Shown: positions 43,843 through 52,841, counted from the stretch's first letter. The stretch is 64,000 nucleotides of DNA from DATBLE01 sp963837265 (GCA_963837265.1 CAWIMQ010000011.1:248001-312000), one strand, 5' to 3'. Numbers and translations are program-made. Notes: a model not told the origin generated them from the sequence alone.

Positions 43843-44793
43843 ATGGGCGGGATAGTCGTCCTGTCAGGCGGCGTCGGCGGCGCGCGGTTCGTGCGCGGCC
43901 TCGTCGGCGTGGTCGGGCCGCGCGAGGTGACGGTGGTCGGCAACGTCGGCGACGACGCGGAGCTGTTCGGCCTGCACGTCTCCCCCGACCTGGACAGCCT
44001 CGTGTACACGCTCGCCGATCTCCACGACGCGCGGCGGGGCTGGGGGCGCCGCCGGGAGACGTGGAACGCCCTCGACACGGCCAGGGCGCTCGGCGACGAG
44101 GAGACCTGGTTCCAGCTCGGCGACCGCGACCTCGGGCTCCATCTCGTCCGCACGAAGGCGCTGCGCGCGGGTGAGCCGCTCTCGGCGGTCACGGCCCGCG
44201 TCGCCGCCGCGTTCGGGGTCGAGACGCGCATCCTCCCGGCGACCGACCACCGCCTGCGCACGATCGTCGAGACGCCGGCGGGCGACCTCTCGCTCCAGCA
44301 GTGGTTCGTCCGGCGCCGGACGCGTGACCGCGTGGACGGCCTCCGCTTCGAGGGTGCGGCCTTCGCGAAGCCGGCCCCGGGGGTGCTCGCGGCGATCGAG
44401 CAGGCGTCGCTGGTCGTGATCGCTCCCAGCAACCCGTACATCTCGATCTGGCCGATCCTCGCCGTGCACGCGATCGGCGTCGCCGTGAGGCGCAAGCGGA
44501 CGCCGGTCGTCGGGGTCAGCCCCCTGATCGGCGGAAAGGCGGTCAAGGGCCCGGCCGGCCGCATGCTGCGACGGCTGGCCGGCGGCACCTCGCCCGCCCA
44601 CGTGGCGGGCTGCTATCCGGGCCTGCTGGACGCCCTCGTCGTCGACGAGGCCGACGCCGCCGGCGCGGTGGCGCTCGAGGCGATGCGTATCCGGCCACAC
44701 GTAGCGCGCACGCTGATGACGGACCGCCGCAGCGCCCGCCTGCTGGCCGGGAAGGTGCTCGAGGCCGCGCGCAGCGGTGTGATGCGCGGGTGA
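43843..44793 (+). CDS. cofD: 2-phospho-L-lactate (or enolpyruvyl) transferase, F420 synthesis
   Basis: A 316-residue enzyme (FbiA in mycobacteria) that joins Fo to the phospho-lactyl or phosphoenolpyruvyl moiety of an activated GDP intermediate, giving (dehydro-)F420-0. Motifs: VVLSGGVGGARFVRGL at the N-terminus (nucleotide site), VVGNVGDDAELFGLHVSPDLDSLVYTLA, GDRDLGLHLVRTKALRAGEPLSAVT, and APSNPYISIWPILAV with GVSPLIGGKAVKGPA (substrate site). All are diagnostic of CofD/FbiA. It overlaps cofE by GTGA and so starts an operon. Confidence 0.95.
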   Translation: MGGIVVLSGGVGGARFVRGLVGVVGPREVTVVGNVGDDAELFGLHVSPDLDSLVYTLADLHDARRGWGRRRETWNALDTARALGDEETWFQLGDRDLGLHLVRTKALRAGEPLSAVTARVAAAFGVETRILPATDHRLRTIVETPAGDLSLQQWFVRRRTRDRVDGLRFEGAAFAKPAPGVLAAIEQASLVVIAPSNPYISIWPILAVHAIGVAVRRKRTPVVGVSPLIGGKAVKGPAGRMLRRLAGGTSPAHVAGCYPGLLDALVVDEADAAGAVALEAMRIRPHVARTLMTDRRSARLLAGKVLEAARSGVMRG

Positions 44794-45593
44794 GAGACGA
44801 AGCCGAGTACAGAGACGGCGGCGAAGCCGTCGATCTCGGTGCGAGGCGATGTCGTGGCGCCGCAGGCGCCATCGAGATCGTCCCGGTGGAGGGCTTGCCG
44901 GAGATCCGCGAGGGGGACGACCTTGCCGGCATGATCGCCGCCGCGGTCGAGCTTCGCGACCGCGACGTCGTCTGCGTGGCGCAGAAGGTCGTCTCGAAGG
45001 CCGAGGGCCGCGTCGTCGCCCTCGAGAGCGTCGAGCCGTCCGAGGAGGCCCGCGGACTGGCCGGCCCGGACGGAGACCCGCGCCGCGCGGAAGTCGTCCT
45101 GCGCGAGTCGGCACGCGTCGTCCGCAGCCGCCCGCCGCTCGTGATCGCCGAGACCCGGCACGGATTCGTCTGCGCGGCCGCCGGCGTCGACGCCTCGAAT
45201 GCGCCGGCCCCGGAAACGGTCGTCTTGCTCCCCGAGGATCCCGACGCCTCCGCGGCACGGCTGCGGGCCGCGCTCGAGGCGCGCACGGGCCGGTCGGTCG
45301 GCGTGCTCGTCACCGACACGTTCGGCCGTGCCTGGCGGCTGGGGATCGTGAACGTCGCGATCGGCGCCGCCGGGATCGAGGTCCTGCGCGACCTGCGCGG
45401 CACGTACGACCCGGCCGGCTACGAGCTGCACTCGACCGTGATCGCGCTTGCCGACGAGATCGCCGCCGCCGCCGAGCTCGCGATGGGAAAGACCGAGCGG
45501 ATTCCGGCGGCCGTCGTCCGCGGCCTCCGCGTCGCCGGCGGCGGCACCGGGCGCGATCTGGTGATGCCCCCGGAGCAGGACCTCTTTCGCTGA
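44790..45593 (+). CDS. cofE: Coenzyme F420-0:L-glutamate ligase, single-domain
   Basis: A 267-residue GTP-dependent ligase adding gamma-linked glutamates to F420-0. Motifs: IEIVPVEGLPEIREGDDLAGMI, DRDVVCVAQKVVSKAEGRVV, VLVTDTFGRAWRLGIVNVAIG, GTYDPAGYELHSTVIALADEIA and GKTERIPAAVVRGL. It has only the CofE domain; mycobacterial FbiB carries an extra C-terminal FMN-reductase domain that reduces dehydro-F420-0, and that domain is absent here. The first 28 residues (RDEAEYRDGGEAVDLGARRC) are atypical and partly encoded by an inverted-repeat stretch (44855-44871). GTG start overlaps the cofD stop. Confidence 0.93.
   Translation: MRDEAEYRDGGEAVDLGARRCRGAAGAIEIVPVEGLPEIREGDDLAGMIAAAVELRDRDVVCVAQKVVSKAEGRVVALESVEPSEEARGLAGPDGDPRRAEVVLRESARVVRSRPPLVIAETRHGFVCAAAGVDASNAPAPETVVLLPEDPDASAARLRAALEARTGRSVGVLVTDTFGRAWRLGIVNVAIGAAGIEVLRDLRGTYDPAGYELHSTVIALADEIAAAAELAMGKTERIPAAVVRGLRVAGGGTGRDLVMPPEQDLFR
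44855..44871. repeat. Hairpin in the 5' coding end of cofE (7-bp arms, GCA loop)
   Basis: TGGCGCC-GCA-GGCGCCA, flanked further out by GATCTCG (44832-44838) and CGAGATC (44873-44879). It lies in the family-atypical N-terminal extension. Confidence 0.7.
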
Positions 45594-45608
45594 GCAGGGC
45601 TCGCGCGA

Positions 45609-45624
45609 TCCCTCGTTCGAGGGA
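45609..45624. other. Short hairpin between cofE and the GGDEF gene
   Basis: TCCCTCG-TT-CGAGGGA in the 58-bp gap. No T-run follows; weak evidence for termination. Confidence 0.35.
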
Positions 45625-45651
45625 CGCGGGCCCGCCCGCGATGCCTTATTC

Positions 45652-48258
45652 ATGCGTTCAGTGCTGCCGATACCCGGAGAAGCTGTGGCAGTTCACCCTG
45701 CGCTCGTCTCCGTTCCGACGCCCGACGCCGAGGGGGCTGCAGCACGCGCGCAGGGCCTCGTCGAGTCGTACCGGCGGCTCGCGGCCGTCTTCCACGACGT
45801 GCTGTCCGAGCAGAGCCCCGAGGCGCTCCTCGGCCGCATCGCCGACACGATGGGCGACCTCGTCCCCTACCACGACCTGCACATCTACGAGGCCGACGAC
45901 CGAATCGGCGAGCTCGTGCCCGTGTTCGCAGCCGGCGCGTGGGCCGACGAGGTGCTGGCGAGCCCGATCCAGTACGGGCAGGGCATCACCGGCTGGGCCG
46001 TCCTCCACCGCAGCCCGGTGCTGGCCAACGAAGCGCACCTCGACCCGCGGGTCGCGTTCGTGCCCGGAACGCCGCCGGACCCCGAGGCGCTGATCACCGT
46101 GCCGCTTGTCGCCCGCGGCTCGCTGAAGGGGGCGCTGAACATCTACCGGGTGGGCGAGGACGCCTCCTTCGACGAGGACGAGTTCGAGCTCGCGCGCTGG
46201 TTCGCCGACGCAGCGGCGCTCGCGCTCGACAACGCCCGGATCCGCGCCCGCCTCGAGCACCTGGCCCATACCGACTCGCTGACGGGCCTCTACAACCACC
46301 GCTACTTCCACGAGCGGATGCGGGCAGAGCTCCAGCGCGCCGGGCGCGCCCACGACTCGGCTGCGCTGCTGATGCTCGACATCGACGACTTCAAGCGCGT
46401 GAACGACGTCTGCGGTCACGGCGAGGGCGACCACGTGCTCAAGCTCCTGGCCGACCTCCTGCGCTCGACGGTGCGCGAGTCCGACACGGTCTGCCGCGTC
46501 GGCGGCGAGGAGTTCGCGATCATCCTGCCCTCCTGCACCGCGACCGACGCTCTCGGGCTCGCGGCCCGCGTCCGGAAGGCCCTGCTCGACACCCCGGCCG
46601 AATCCGTCGGAGAGATCACGCTCTCGATCGGCGTCGCCTTCGGCCCCGAGCACGCGATGAACGCCCGTGAGCTGATCGCCTGCGCCGAGGCGGCGATGAT
46701 GACCGCCAAGGCGCAGGGCAAGGACCGCGTCGTCGTCTTCGCGGAGGCCGGCGGAGAGCGGCCGGAGGACCAGGACGCCGGACGAGATCTCCGCTCGATC
46801 GCGCACCTGAAGATGCTGCAGAGCCTGGCGCGGAAGCTGAGCCGCCTGAACGACGTGACCGAGATCGGCGAGGCGATCGTCGACGAGCTCCGGATGCTCG
46901 TCGACTACCACAACTGCTGTGTCTACCTGCTCGACGGCGACACCCTGGAGCCGGTGGCCGTGCGGGGGATGCTCGAGGAGATGGGCGCACCGACGCTCGG
47001 GCTCGGCGAGGGCATCACCGGCCACGTAGCGGCGACAGGAAAGCCGATGCTCGTCCCGAACACGAACGACTCCGACATCGGCGTCCAGGTCGGAGACAGC
47101 CGGCCCGACGAGTCGCTCGCCTCGGTGCCGCTCAGGTACGGCCAGCGCGTGATCGGCGCGATCGTGATGTCGAAGCTCGGGATCGGGCAGTTCGACGAGG
47201 ACGACCTGCGGCTCCTCGAGGTGCTCGCCGGCCACGCCTCCGCGGCGCTCGAGAACGCACGGCTCGTCGACTCCCTGCGGCGAGAGGCCGACAACGCGAG
47301 GACGTGGCTCGAGTTCGCGGACGCCATCTCCGAGGCCGGGTCGGTCGAGGAGATCGGCGACGAGACGGTGCGCACCGTCGCCCGGCTGATGGAGGTCACC
47401 CAGGTCTCGCTCTGGATCGAGGACGCGCACGCCGGGAACTTCCGCTGCCTCGCCTCGGTCGGCTACGCCCAGGACCCCGCGGCGAAGCCGATCCTAGACT
47501 GGCGCCCCGGCCGGGCTGCCGCCGCCCGGCTGATCGACGGCCGCAAGTCGCCTTTCGTCGTCGGCATGGAAGAGATCCGGCGCGTCTTCGCCGGCCAGGA
47601 GCATGGGGCCGCGCTCAGACCGTCCACGATCGCGCCGCTCCACAGCGGCTTCGGCGTGCGCGGCTGGATCGCCGTGCGCGCCTCGGAGGGAGACGGCGAG
47701 GGTTTCGCGGACGAGCGCCTGCGTCTGCTCGAGGGCCTCTCCTACCGGGTGTCGGTCGCGCTCCAGAAGTCGGCGCTGCTCCGGTCGGAGCGGGAGAGCG
47801 CCGAGGTGGCGAGCGCGTTGCTCGAGTTCTCGCGCCGCCTGTCCGGCGTCGGCACGACGGAGGAGGTCCAGCGGCGGATCGTCGAGCTCGCCGGGCAGAT
47901 GCTCGGCTCGCCGAGCACGTCGCTGTGGCTCGAGCGCGGCCGCCCGGGGTCGTTCGCGATCGAGGCCGCCTGGCGTGACGACGGCGCCGTGCCGGTCGTT
48001 CCGATCGGCAGCGTGGTCGACTTCGGCGACACCCGGCGGGTGCTGGAGCGCGGAGAGCCGTTCGTGCTCGAGCCCGGCACGGTCGACATGGTTCCGGTCG
48101 GCGACGATCCGCTCGCGGTCGCTCCGATCGTCCTGCCCTCCGGCCGCATCGGCTGCATCGCCGCCGCCGCGCCGGAGACGTTCTCGCAGCGCAAGCTTCG
48201 CCTGCTGGCCGGCATCGCCAACCAGGCGAGCCTGGCCCTCCACATGACCCACCGCTAG
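45652..48258 (+). CDS. GAF-GGDEF-GAF-GAF-GAF diguanylate cyclase
   Basis: An 868-residue cytoplasmic signalling protein. GAF 1 (about residues 40-195: YGQGITGWAVLHRSPVLANEA), GGDEF domain (205-365: DSLTGLYNHRYFHERM, LLMLDIDDFKRVNDVCGHGEGD, RVGGEEFAIILP with an intact GGEEF active site), then three further GAF modules (about 385-540, 550-705 and 715-865: GEGITGHVAATGKPMLV). It should make c-di-GMP from GTP in response to ligands bound by the GAF domains. No EAL domain and no membrane segments. It sits between F420 genes; no direct functional link is evident. Confidence 0.92.
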   Translation: MRSVLPIPGEAVAVHPALVSVPTPDAEGAAARAQGLVESYRRLAAVFHDVLSEQSPEALLGRIADTMGDLVPYHDLHIYEADDRIGELVPVFAAGAWADEVLASPIQYGQGITGWAVLHRSPVLANEAHLDPRVAFVPGTPPDPEALITVPLVARGSLKGALNIYRVGEDASFDEDEFELARWFADAAALALDNARIRARLEHLAHTDSLTGLYNHRYFHERMRAELQRAGRAHDSAALLMLDIDDFKRVNDVCGHGEGDHVLKLLADLLRSTVRESDTVCRVGGEEFAIILPSCTATDALGLAARVRKALLDTPAESVGEITLSIGVAFGPEHAMNARELIACAEAAMMTAKAQGKDRVVVFAEAGGERPEDQDAGRDLRSIAHLKMLQSLARKLSRLNDVTEIGEAIVDELRMLVDYHNCCVYLLDGDTLEPVAVRGMLEEMGAPTLGLGEGITGHVAATGKPMLVPNTNDSDIGVQVGDSRPDESLASVPLRYGQRVIGAIVMSKLGIGQFDEDDLRLLEVLAGHASAALENARLVDSLRREADNARTWLEFADAISEAGSVEEIGDETVRTVARLMEVTQVSLWIEDAHAGNFRCLASVGYAQDPAAKPILDWRPGRAAAARLIDGRKSPFVVGMEEIRRVFAGQEHGAALRPSTIAPLHSGFGVRGWIAVRASEGDGEGFADERLRLLEGLSYRVSVALQKSALLRSERESAEVASALLEFSRRLSGVGTTEEVQRRIVELAGQMLGSPSTSLWLERGRPGSFAIEAAWRDDGAVPVVPIGSVVDFGDTRRVLERGEPFVLEPGTVDMVPVGDDPLAVAPIVLPSGRIGCIAAAAPETFSQRKLRLLAGIANQASLALHMTHR

Positions 48259-48303
48259 CGCGGGGAGGCACTCCGCCGATCGCCGTCGAGCGCGGCGCCG
48301 CAC

Positions 48304-48309
48304 TACGCT
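48304..48309 (+). promoter_or_regulatory. TACGCT -10 box before the macro-domain gene
   Basis: TACGCT ends 7 nt before the GTG at 48317, consistent with a leaderless transcript independent of the upstream GGDEF gene. Confidence 0.45.
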
Positions 48310-48316
48310 TGCGGTC

Positions 48317-48805
48317 GTGCTCCAGCTCGAGGTCGTCGATGGCGACATCGCCGTGCTCGCAGTGGACGCGGTCGCGAACGCGGCCAACGACCGGCTCTGG
48401 ATGGGCGCCGGCGTCGCCGGTGCGCTGAAGCGGGCGGGCGGGGAGCAGATCGAGCGGGAGGCGGTGGCCAAGGGGCCGATCGAGGTGGGAGACGCGGTCG
48501 CGACCGGCGCAGGGTCGCTGCCCGCCCGCTGGGTGATCCACGCGGCGGTGATGGGCCAGGACCTGCGGACGAGCGCGGACGCGATCGGCCGGGCGACGCG
48601 CCGGGCCCTCGCGGTTGCGGACGGGCTCGGCGCGGAGTCCCTCGGGTTGCCCGCGTTCGGCACCGGCGTCGGCGGCTTTCCGGTCGAGGAGTGCGCGCGG
48701 ATCATGGTCGCCGAGGTACGCGCCTTCGAGCCGACGTCGCTTCGCCGGGTCGTCTTTGCCGCCTACGGCGCGGAGGCGGAGGCAGCGTTCCGGAACGCCC
48801 TCTGA
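48317..48805 (+). CDS. Macro-domain protein (ADP-ribose binding or hydrolase)
   Basis: A single-domain protein of 162 residues. LQLEVVDGDIAVLAVDAVANAANDRLWMGAGVAGALKRAGG is the macro signature (I-x-x-x-x-DAIVNAAN, then G-G-GVAxAI); the second binding loop is GLPAFGTGVGGFPVEECARIMV. Such proteins bind ADP-ribose, ADP-ribosyl groups or O-acetyl-ADP-ribose and often remove them. Here 'WMGAGVAGAL' replaces the more usual GGGG-type loop, as in the archaeal/Af1521-like branch. GTG start supported by the -10 box. Confidence 0.9.
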   Translation: MLQLEVVDGDIAVLAVDAVANAANDRLWMGAGVAGALKRAGGEQIEREAVAKGPIEVGDAVATGAGSLPARWVIHAAVMGQDLRTSADAIGRATRRALAVADGLGAESLGLPAFGTGVGGFPVEECARIMVAEVRAFEPTSLRRVVFAAYGAEAEAAFRNAL

Positions 48806-48930
48806 CGAGGGACAGTCCCTCGGCCGTGCCCCGAACGGACGTACGGTCGCACGGTTACGCCGTTCGTCTCCCTCGCCGTCGCCTCTTTCGGCCGATCGAG
48901 GGACTGTCCCTGGGACACGGCCGGAACGGC
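48806..48930. repeat. Pair of GAGGGAC-N-GTCCCT palindromes in a convergent gap
   Basis: GAGGGAC-A-GTCCCTC (48807-48821) followed by CCGTGCCCCGAACGG, and GAGGGAC-T-GTCCCT (48898-48911) followed by ACACGGCCGGAACGG. Layout (short palindrome plus a CCGGAACGG-like tail) recalls family B. They lie between convergent gene ends and may serve as bidirectional terminators. Confidence 0.6.
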
Positions 48931-48940
48931 CGCGTCCCGT

Positions 48941-49942
48941 TCAGACGAAGCGGTCTCTGAGCCGCGGCGCGACGTCCGAGCAGAACTGGTCGAGGAACCG
49001 GAGCTGGTCGTCGCCCGGCGCGTGGAAGACGAGGTGGTCGAAGCCGAGCGCGACGTAGTCGCCGATGCGCTCGACCACCTCGTCGGGGTCGTTCGAGACG
49101 ATGAAGCGGCGCTGGGCGATCCCGGGCGTCTCGTAGGCCAGCCGCTCGAGCTCGATCGGGTCGTCGACGTCTCGCTTCTGGTCGGGAGAGAGGGCGAGGG
49201 GCGCCCAGTACTCGCAGGCCTCCCGCGCGTAGTCGAGGTCGTGGTCGTACGACACCTTGATCTCGATCACCCGCGCCACCTCCGCCGGGTCGCGTCCCGC
49301 CGCCCGGGCGCCGCCCTCCATCGCGGCGTTCAGCTCCTCGTACAGCGCTGGCGCCTTTCCGCTCGTGACGATGAGCCCGTCGCCGGCTCCGCCTGCCAGC
49401 CTGGCCGCCAGCGGCCCGGACGCAGCGACGTAGATCGGCACCGGCTCGTCCGGGCGGTCGTAGACCGTCGCCAGGTTGGTGCGGTAGTACTCGCCCTCGA
49501 AGCTGACGCGCTCCTCCGTCCAGAGGCGGCGCATGAGCTCGATCGCCTCGGCCAGCCGCAGCCGGCGCTCCTTCGCCCCGGGCCACTCCGTCCCGGTCGC
49601 CGGCGTCTCGTTCAGCGACTCGCCGGTCCCGACGCCGAGAAAGACGCGTCCGGGGCTCAGGCAGGCGAGCGTCGCGAACGCGTGCGCGACCACGGACGGG
49701 TGATAGCGCATGGTCGGCGTCAGTACGCTCGTCCCGATGAGCGCACGCTCGGTCCGTTCGCCGAGGGCGCCGAGCCACGGCAGAGACGCCGGCCCGTGGC
49801 CGCCCGTGTGGCGGAAGGGCTGGAAGTGGTCGGAGACGGCGACGATCTCGAGCTCGTGACGCTCGGCCTCGACGCCGAGCTCGAGGAGTCGGCGCGGAGG
49901 GAACTGCTCCGCCGATGCCTTGTACCCGAGTCTCAGCGGCAT
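48941..49942 (-). CDS. fgd: F420-dependent glucose-6-phosphate dehydrogenase
   Basis: A 333-residue luciferase-like (TIM-barrel) oxidoreductase that oxidises glucose-6-phosphate to 6-phosphogluconolactone and reduces F420. It resembles mycobacterial Fgd1 throughout: LRLGYKASAEQFPPRRLLEL, VSDHFQPFRHTGGHGPAS (active-site His/Trp region; Fgd1 has FQPWRH, so Trp is Phe here), ERALIGTSVLTPTMRYHPSVVAHAFAT, GVGTGESLNE, YVAASGPLAARLAGGAGDG, LIVTSGKA and HLVFHAPGDDQLRFL. ATG at 49942 matches the family N-terminus and overlaps the cofC end by 10 bases. The Trp-to-Phe change near the F420 site is worth noting. Confidence 0.93.
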   Translation of the reverse strand: MPLRLGYKASAEQFPPRRLLELGVEAERHELEIVAVSDHFQPFRHTGGHGPASLPWLGALGERTERALIGTSVLTPTMRYHPSVVAHAFATLACLSPGRVFLGVGTGESLNETPATGTEWPGAKERRLRLAEAIELMRRLWTEERVSFEGEYYRTNLATVYDRPDEPVPIYVAASGPLAARLAGGAGDGLIVTSGKAPALYEELNAAMEGGARAAGRDPAEVARVIEIKVSYDHDLDYAREACEYWAPLALSPDQKRDVDDPIELERLAYETPGIAQRRFIVSNDPDEVVERIGDYVALGFDHLVFHAPGDDQLRFLDQFCSDVAPRLRDRFV

Positions 49943-50484
49943 GCGGCGTGCATCTTGGCGAGGTCCTCGGGCGTGTCGACGTCGAACGCGAGACCTGGAA
50001 GGTCGAGCACGACATGGTCGACGCCGAGGCTCGCGTGCACCGCCGCGCTGCCAGGCTCCCCGAAGCGGGTCGGGACGAGGCCGGGCGGCCGCATCGCGAC
50101 TGCGTTGGTGCCGCCGTCGATCGCGCGCGCGATCGCGATCCCGCGTTCGGGCGTCGCCGCGATCAGCTCCTCCACCTCCTCGGCGCGAAGCAGCGGAAGG
50201 TCGGCCGAGACGACCGCGACGAGCGGCGCGGCGACCACGTCGGCGGCGGCGCAGGCGAGAGCCTCGTTCCACTCGAGCCCGCGGTCGGGCCAGACGTCGT
50301 AGCCGTCCAGCCGCTCGGCGGTGACGACCGTGACGCGCTCGACACCCGCGTCGCGGACCGCGTCGACGACCCGCCCGAGCAGCGAGCGCATCAGCTCGGC
50401 GCGCTCCTCCGGTGACAGCGCGTCGGCCAGGCGGCTCTTCCCCCGGTCCAGCGCCTTCAACGGCACGAGCGCGTGGGCGTCCAC
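49933..50484 (-). CDS. cofC: Phospho-lactate/phosphoenolpyruvate guanylyltransferase, F420 synthesis
   Basis: A 183-residue nucleotidyltransferase (CofC/FbiD) activating 2-phospholactate or PEP with GTP for use by CofD. ALVPLKALDRGKSRLADALSPEERAELMRSLL is the nucleotide-binding N-terminus; VVSADLPLLRAEEV (DLP motif), ERGIAIARAIDGGTNAVAMRPP and FDVDTPEDLAKM (metal/DTPED motif) are family hallmarks. GTG at 50484 is preceded by TAAGGT at 6 nt, supporting a leaderless start. It is divergent from fbiC and followed by fgd on the same strand. Confidence 0.93.
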   Translation of the reverse strand: MDAHALVPLKALDRGKSRLADALSPEERAELMRSLLGRVVDAVRDAGVERVTVVTAERLDGYDVWPDRGLEWNEALACAAADVVAAPLVAVVSADLPLLRAEEVEELIAATPERGIAIARAIDGGTNAVAMRPPGLVPTRFGEPGSAAVHASLGVDHVVLDLPGLAFDVDTPEDLAKMHAACR

Positions 50485-50490
50485 GGCGTG

Positions 50491-50510
50491 ACCTTACCGG
50501 CACGTATGCT
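50491..50510. promoter_or_regulatory. Divergent leaderless promoters of cofC and fbiC
   Basis: Minus strand TAAGGT (50496-50491) ends 6 nt before the cofC GTG. Plus strand TATGCT (50505-50510) ends 6 nt before the fbiC GTG. Identical 6-nt spacing in both directions within a 32-bp gap supports both start choices. Confidence 0.6.
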
Positions 50511-50516
50511 CACCAG

Positions 50517-52838
50517 GTGCTCGATCGGCCCCTCGAGGACCTGCTCTCCGAGGCCCGGAGCCTGCGCCGCGCCGCGTTCGTCACCTACTCCCCGAAGGTC
50601 TTCGTCCCGCTGACGAAGCTCTGCCGTGACGTCTGCCACTACTGCACGTTCGCCCGGCCGCCCCGGCGTGGCGAGCGGGCATACCTGACCCCGGACGAGG
50701 TCCTCGATATCGCGCGCGCGGGCGCGGCCGCCGGCTGCACCGAGGCCCTGTTCACGCTCGGCGACAAGCCGGAGCGGCGCTACCGGGTCGCCCGCGAGGA
50801 GCTTCGCTCGCTCGGCTGCGAGACGACGATCGAGTACCTGGCCCGCATGTGCGAGCTCGTCCTCGAGGAGACGGGCCTGCTCCCGCACGCGAACCCGGGA
50901 GTGATCGCCCGCGACGAGCTGGCGGGGCTGCGCGAGGCGACGGCCTCGCAGGGGATCATGCTGGAGACCGCCTCGGACCGGCTCTGCCAGCGCGGCGGCC
51001 CCCACTTCGGCTCTCCCGACAAGCGCCCCGTCGCCCGCCTGGAGACGATCCGCCTCGCGGGCGAGCTGCGGGTGCCGTTCACGACCGGGATCCTGATCGG
51101 CATCGGCGAGACCCGCCCGGAGCGGCTGGAGGCGCTCGAGGCGATCGCCCGGCTGCACCGCGAGCACGGCCACGTCCAGGAGGTGATCGTCCAGAACTTC
51201 CGCGCGAAGGCCGGGACGCTGATGGCGTCGCATCCGGAGCCGAGCCTGGACGACCTGCTCTGGACGGCTGCCGCGGCGCGCCTGGTGCTCCCTCCGGACG
51301 TCCACGTCCAGGTGCCGCCGAACCTCAGCTACGGTGACTTTCCCCGGCTGCTCGACGCCGGAATCGACGACTGGGGCGGGGTGTCTCCCGTGACCATCGA
51401 CCACGTCAACCCGGAGGCGCCGTGGCCGGAGCTCGAGACGCTCCGGGCGGCCACCGAGGCGCGCGGTCTCGCGCTCGTACCCAGGCTGCCGGTCTACCCC
51501 GAGTTCGCCGACGAGCGCTGGCTCGCGCCGCGCGTCCTCACCCGGGCGCTGCGCTCGTCGGATGCCGATCGGCTCGCCCGGGAGGACGCCTGGCTGGCGG
51601 GCGCGCAGACGCCTGCCCCGTTCGTGCCCCGGGACGCGCTTCCCGCAGACACCGCCGGCGAGCTCGGCGAGGACGACGTCGTCCGCCTGCTCGGCGCGCG
51701 CGGCGAGGAGCTGCACCGCGTCTTCGCCGCGGCCGACCGGCTGCGCCGCGAGGTGAACGGGGACGAGGTCACGTACGTCGTCACCCGGAACGTCAACTAC
51801 ACGAACGTCTGCTACTTCCGCTGCGGCTTCTGCGCGTTCTCGAAGGGAAAGCTCGCCGAGAACCTGCGCGGGCCCGCCTACGTCGTTCCGACCGAGGAGG
51901 TGGTCCGGCGCGCGCACGAGGCGTGGGAGCGGGGCGCGACCGAGATCTGCCTCCAGGGCGGGATCCACCCCGGCTTCGACGGCCACTACTACGCCGAGGT
52001 CTGCGAGGCGGTCAAGCGGGAGGTGCCCGGCCTCCACGTGCACGCCTTCTCGGCGCTCGAGGTCTGGCAGGGCGCAGCCACGCTCGGCGAGCCGCTCGAG
52101 CCCTATCTGACCCGGCTTCGCGACGTCGGCCTCGCGTCGCTCCCGGGCACCGCCGCGGAGATCCTCGACGACGAGGTTCGCCGGATCCTCTGCCCGGACA
52201 AGGTGAGCACCGGGCAGTGGCTGGAGGTGCACGAGACGGCGCACCGGGTCGGCCTGCGCTCGACCGCGACGATCATGTTCGGACACGTGGACACGACGCG
52301 GAGCTGGGCACGTCACCTGCTCGCGATCCGCGATCTGCAGCGGCGGACCGGCGGCTTCACCGAGCTCGTCCCCCTCCCGTTCGTGCACATGCAGGCGCCG
52401 ATCTACCTGAAGGGGACGGCACGCCGCGGCCCGACCTTCCGCGAGGCGCTCCTCGTGCACGCGGTCGGCCGGCTCGCGCTCCATCCCCACGTCGGGAACG
52501 TCCAGGCGTCCTGGGTGAAGCTCGGCCTCGACGGCGCCGCCGCCGCCCTCAGGGCGGGCGTGAACGACCTCGGCGGGACACTGATGAACGAGTCGATCTC
52601 GCGCGCGGCCGGCGCCAGCCACGGCCAGGAGCTGCCGCCGGAGCAGATGGAGGAGCTGATCCGGGCCGCGGGCCGGGTCCCGCGCCAGCGGACGACGCTG
52701 TACGGCGCGCCGGCGCCGGACCGAGTGACCGCGTCTTTCGGTGCCGCGCCGCTCGCCGAGCCGCTCAACCCGCCGGTGGACACGGCCCGCCTGCGCAGGC
52801 CGGCGAAGCTCGTCCGTCCGGGGCTCGCCGTCGCCTGA
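50517..52838 (+). CDS. fbiC: Bifunctional Fo synthase (CofG-CofH fusion)
   Basis: A 773-residue protein carrying two radical-SAM enzymes that make Fo, the deazaflavin of F420, from diaminouracil and tyrosine. The N-terminal CofG half has KLCRDVCHYCTFA (Cys 36, 40, 43 binding one [4Fe-4S]); the C-terminal CofH half has NVCYFRCGFCAFSKG (Cys 432, 436, 439). Both show the SAM-site patterns (EALFTLGDKPE, EICLQGGIHP). The length equals mycobacterial FbiC (about 850) minus its N-terminal extension. GTG at 50517 is fixed by the TATGCT box. Fusion of CofG and CofH is typical of actinobacteria. Confidence 0.96.
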   Translation: MLDRPLEDLLSEARSLRRAAFVTYSPKVFVPLTKLCRDVCHYCTFARPPRRGERAYLTPDEVLDIARAGAAAGCTEALFTLGDKPERRYRVAREELRSLGCETTIEYLARMCELVLEETGLLPHANPGVIARDELAGLREATASQGIMLETASDRLCQRGGPHFGSPDKRPVARLETIRLAGELRVPFTTGILIGIGETRPERLEALEAIARLHREHGHVQEVIVQNFRAKAGTLMASHPEPSLDDLLWTAAAARLVLPPDVHVQVPPNLSYGDFPRLLDAGIDDWGGVSPVTIDHVNPEAPWPELETLRAATEARGLALVPRLPVYPEFADERWLAPRVLTRALRSSDADRLAREDAWLAGAQTPAPFVPRDALPADTAGELGEDDVVRLLGARGEELHRVFAAADRLRREVNGDEVTYVVTRNVNYTNVCYFRCGFCAFSKGKLAENLRGPAYVVPTEEVVRRAHEAWERGATEICLQGGIHPGFDGHYYAEVCEAVKREVPGLHVHAFSALEVWQGAATLGEPLEPYLTRLRDVGLASLPGTAAEILDDEVRRILCPDKVSTGQWLEVHETAHRVGLRSTATIMFGHVDTTRSWARHLLAIRDLQRRTGGFTELVPLPFVHMQAPIYLKGTARRGPTFREALLVHAVGRLALHPHVGNVQASWVKLGLDGAAAALRAGVNDLGGTLMNESISRAAGASHGQELPPEQMEELIRAAGRVPRQRTTLYGAPAPDRVTASFGAAPLAEPLNPPVDTARLRRPAKLVRPGLAVA

Positions 52839-52841
52839 GCC

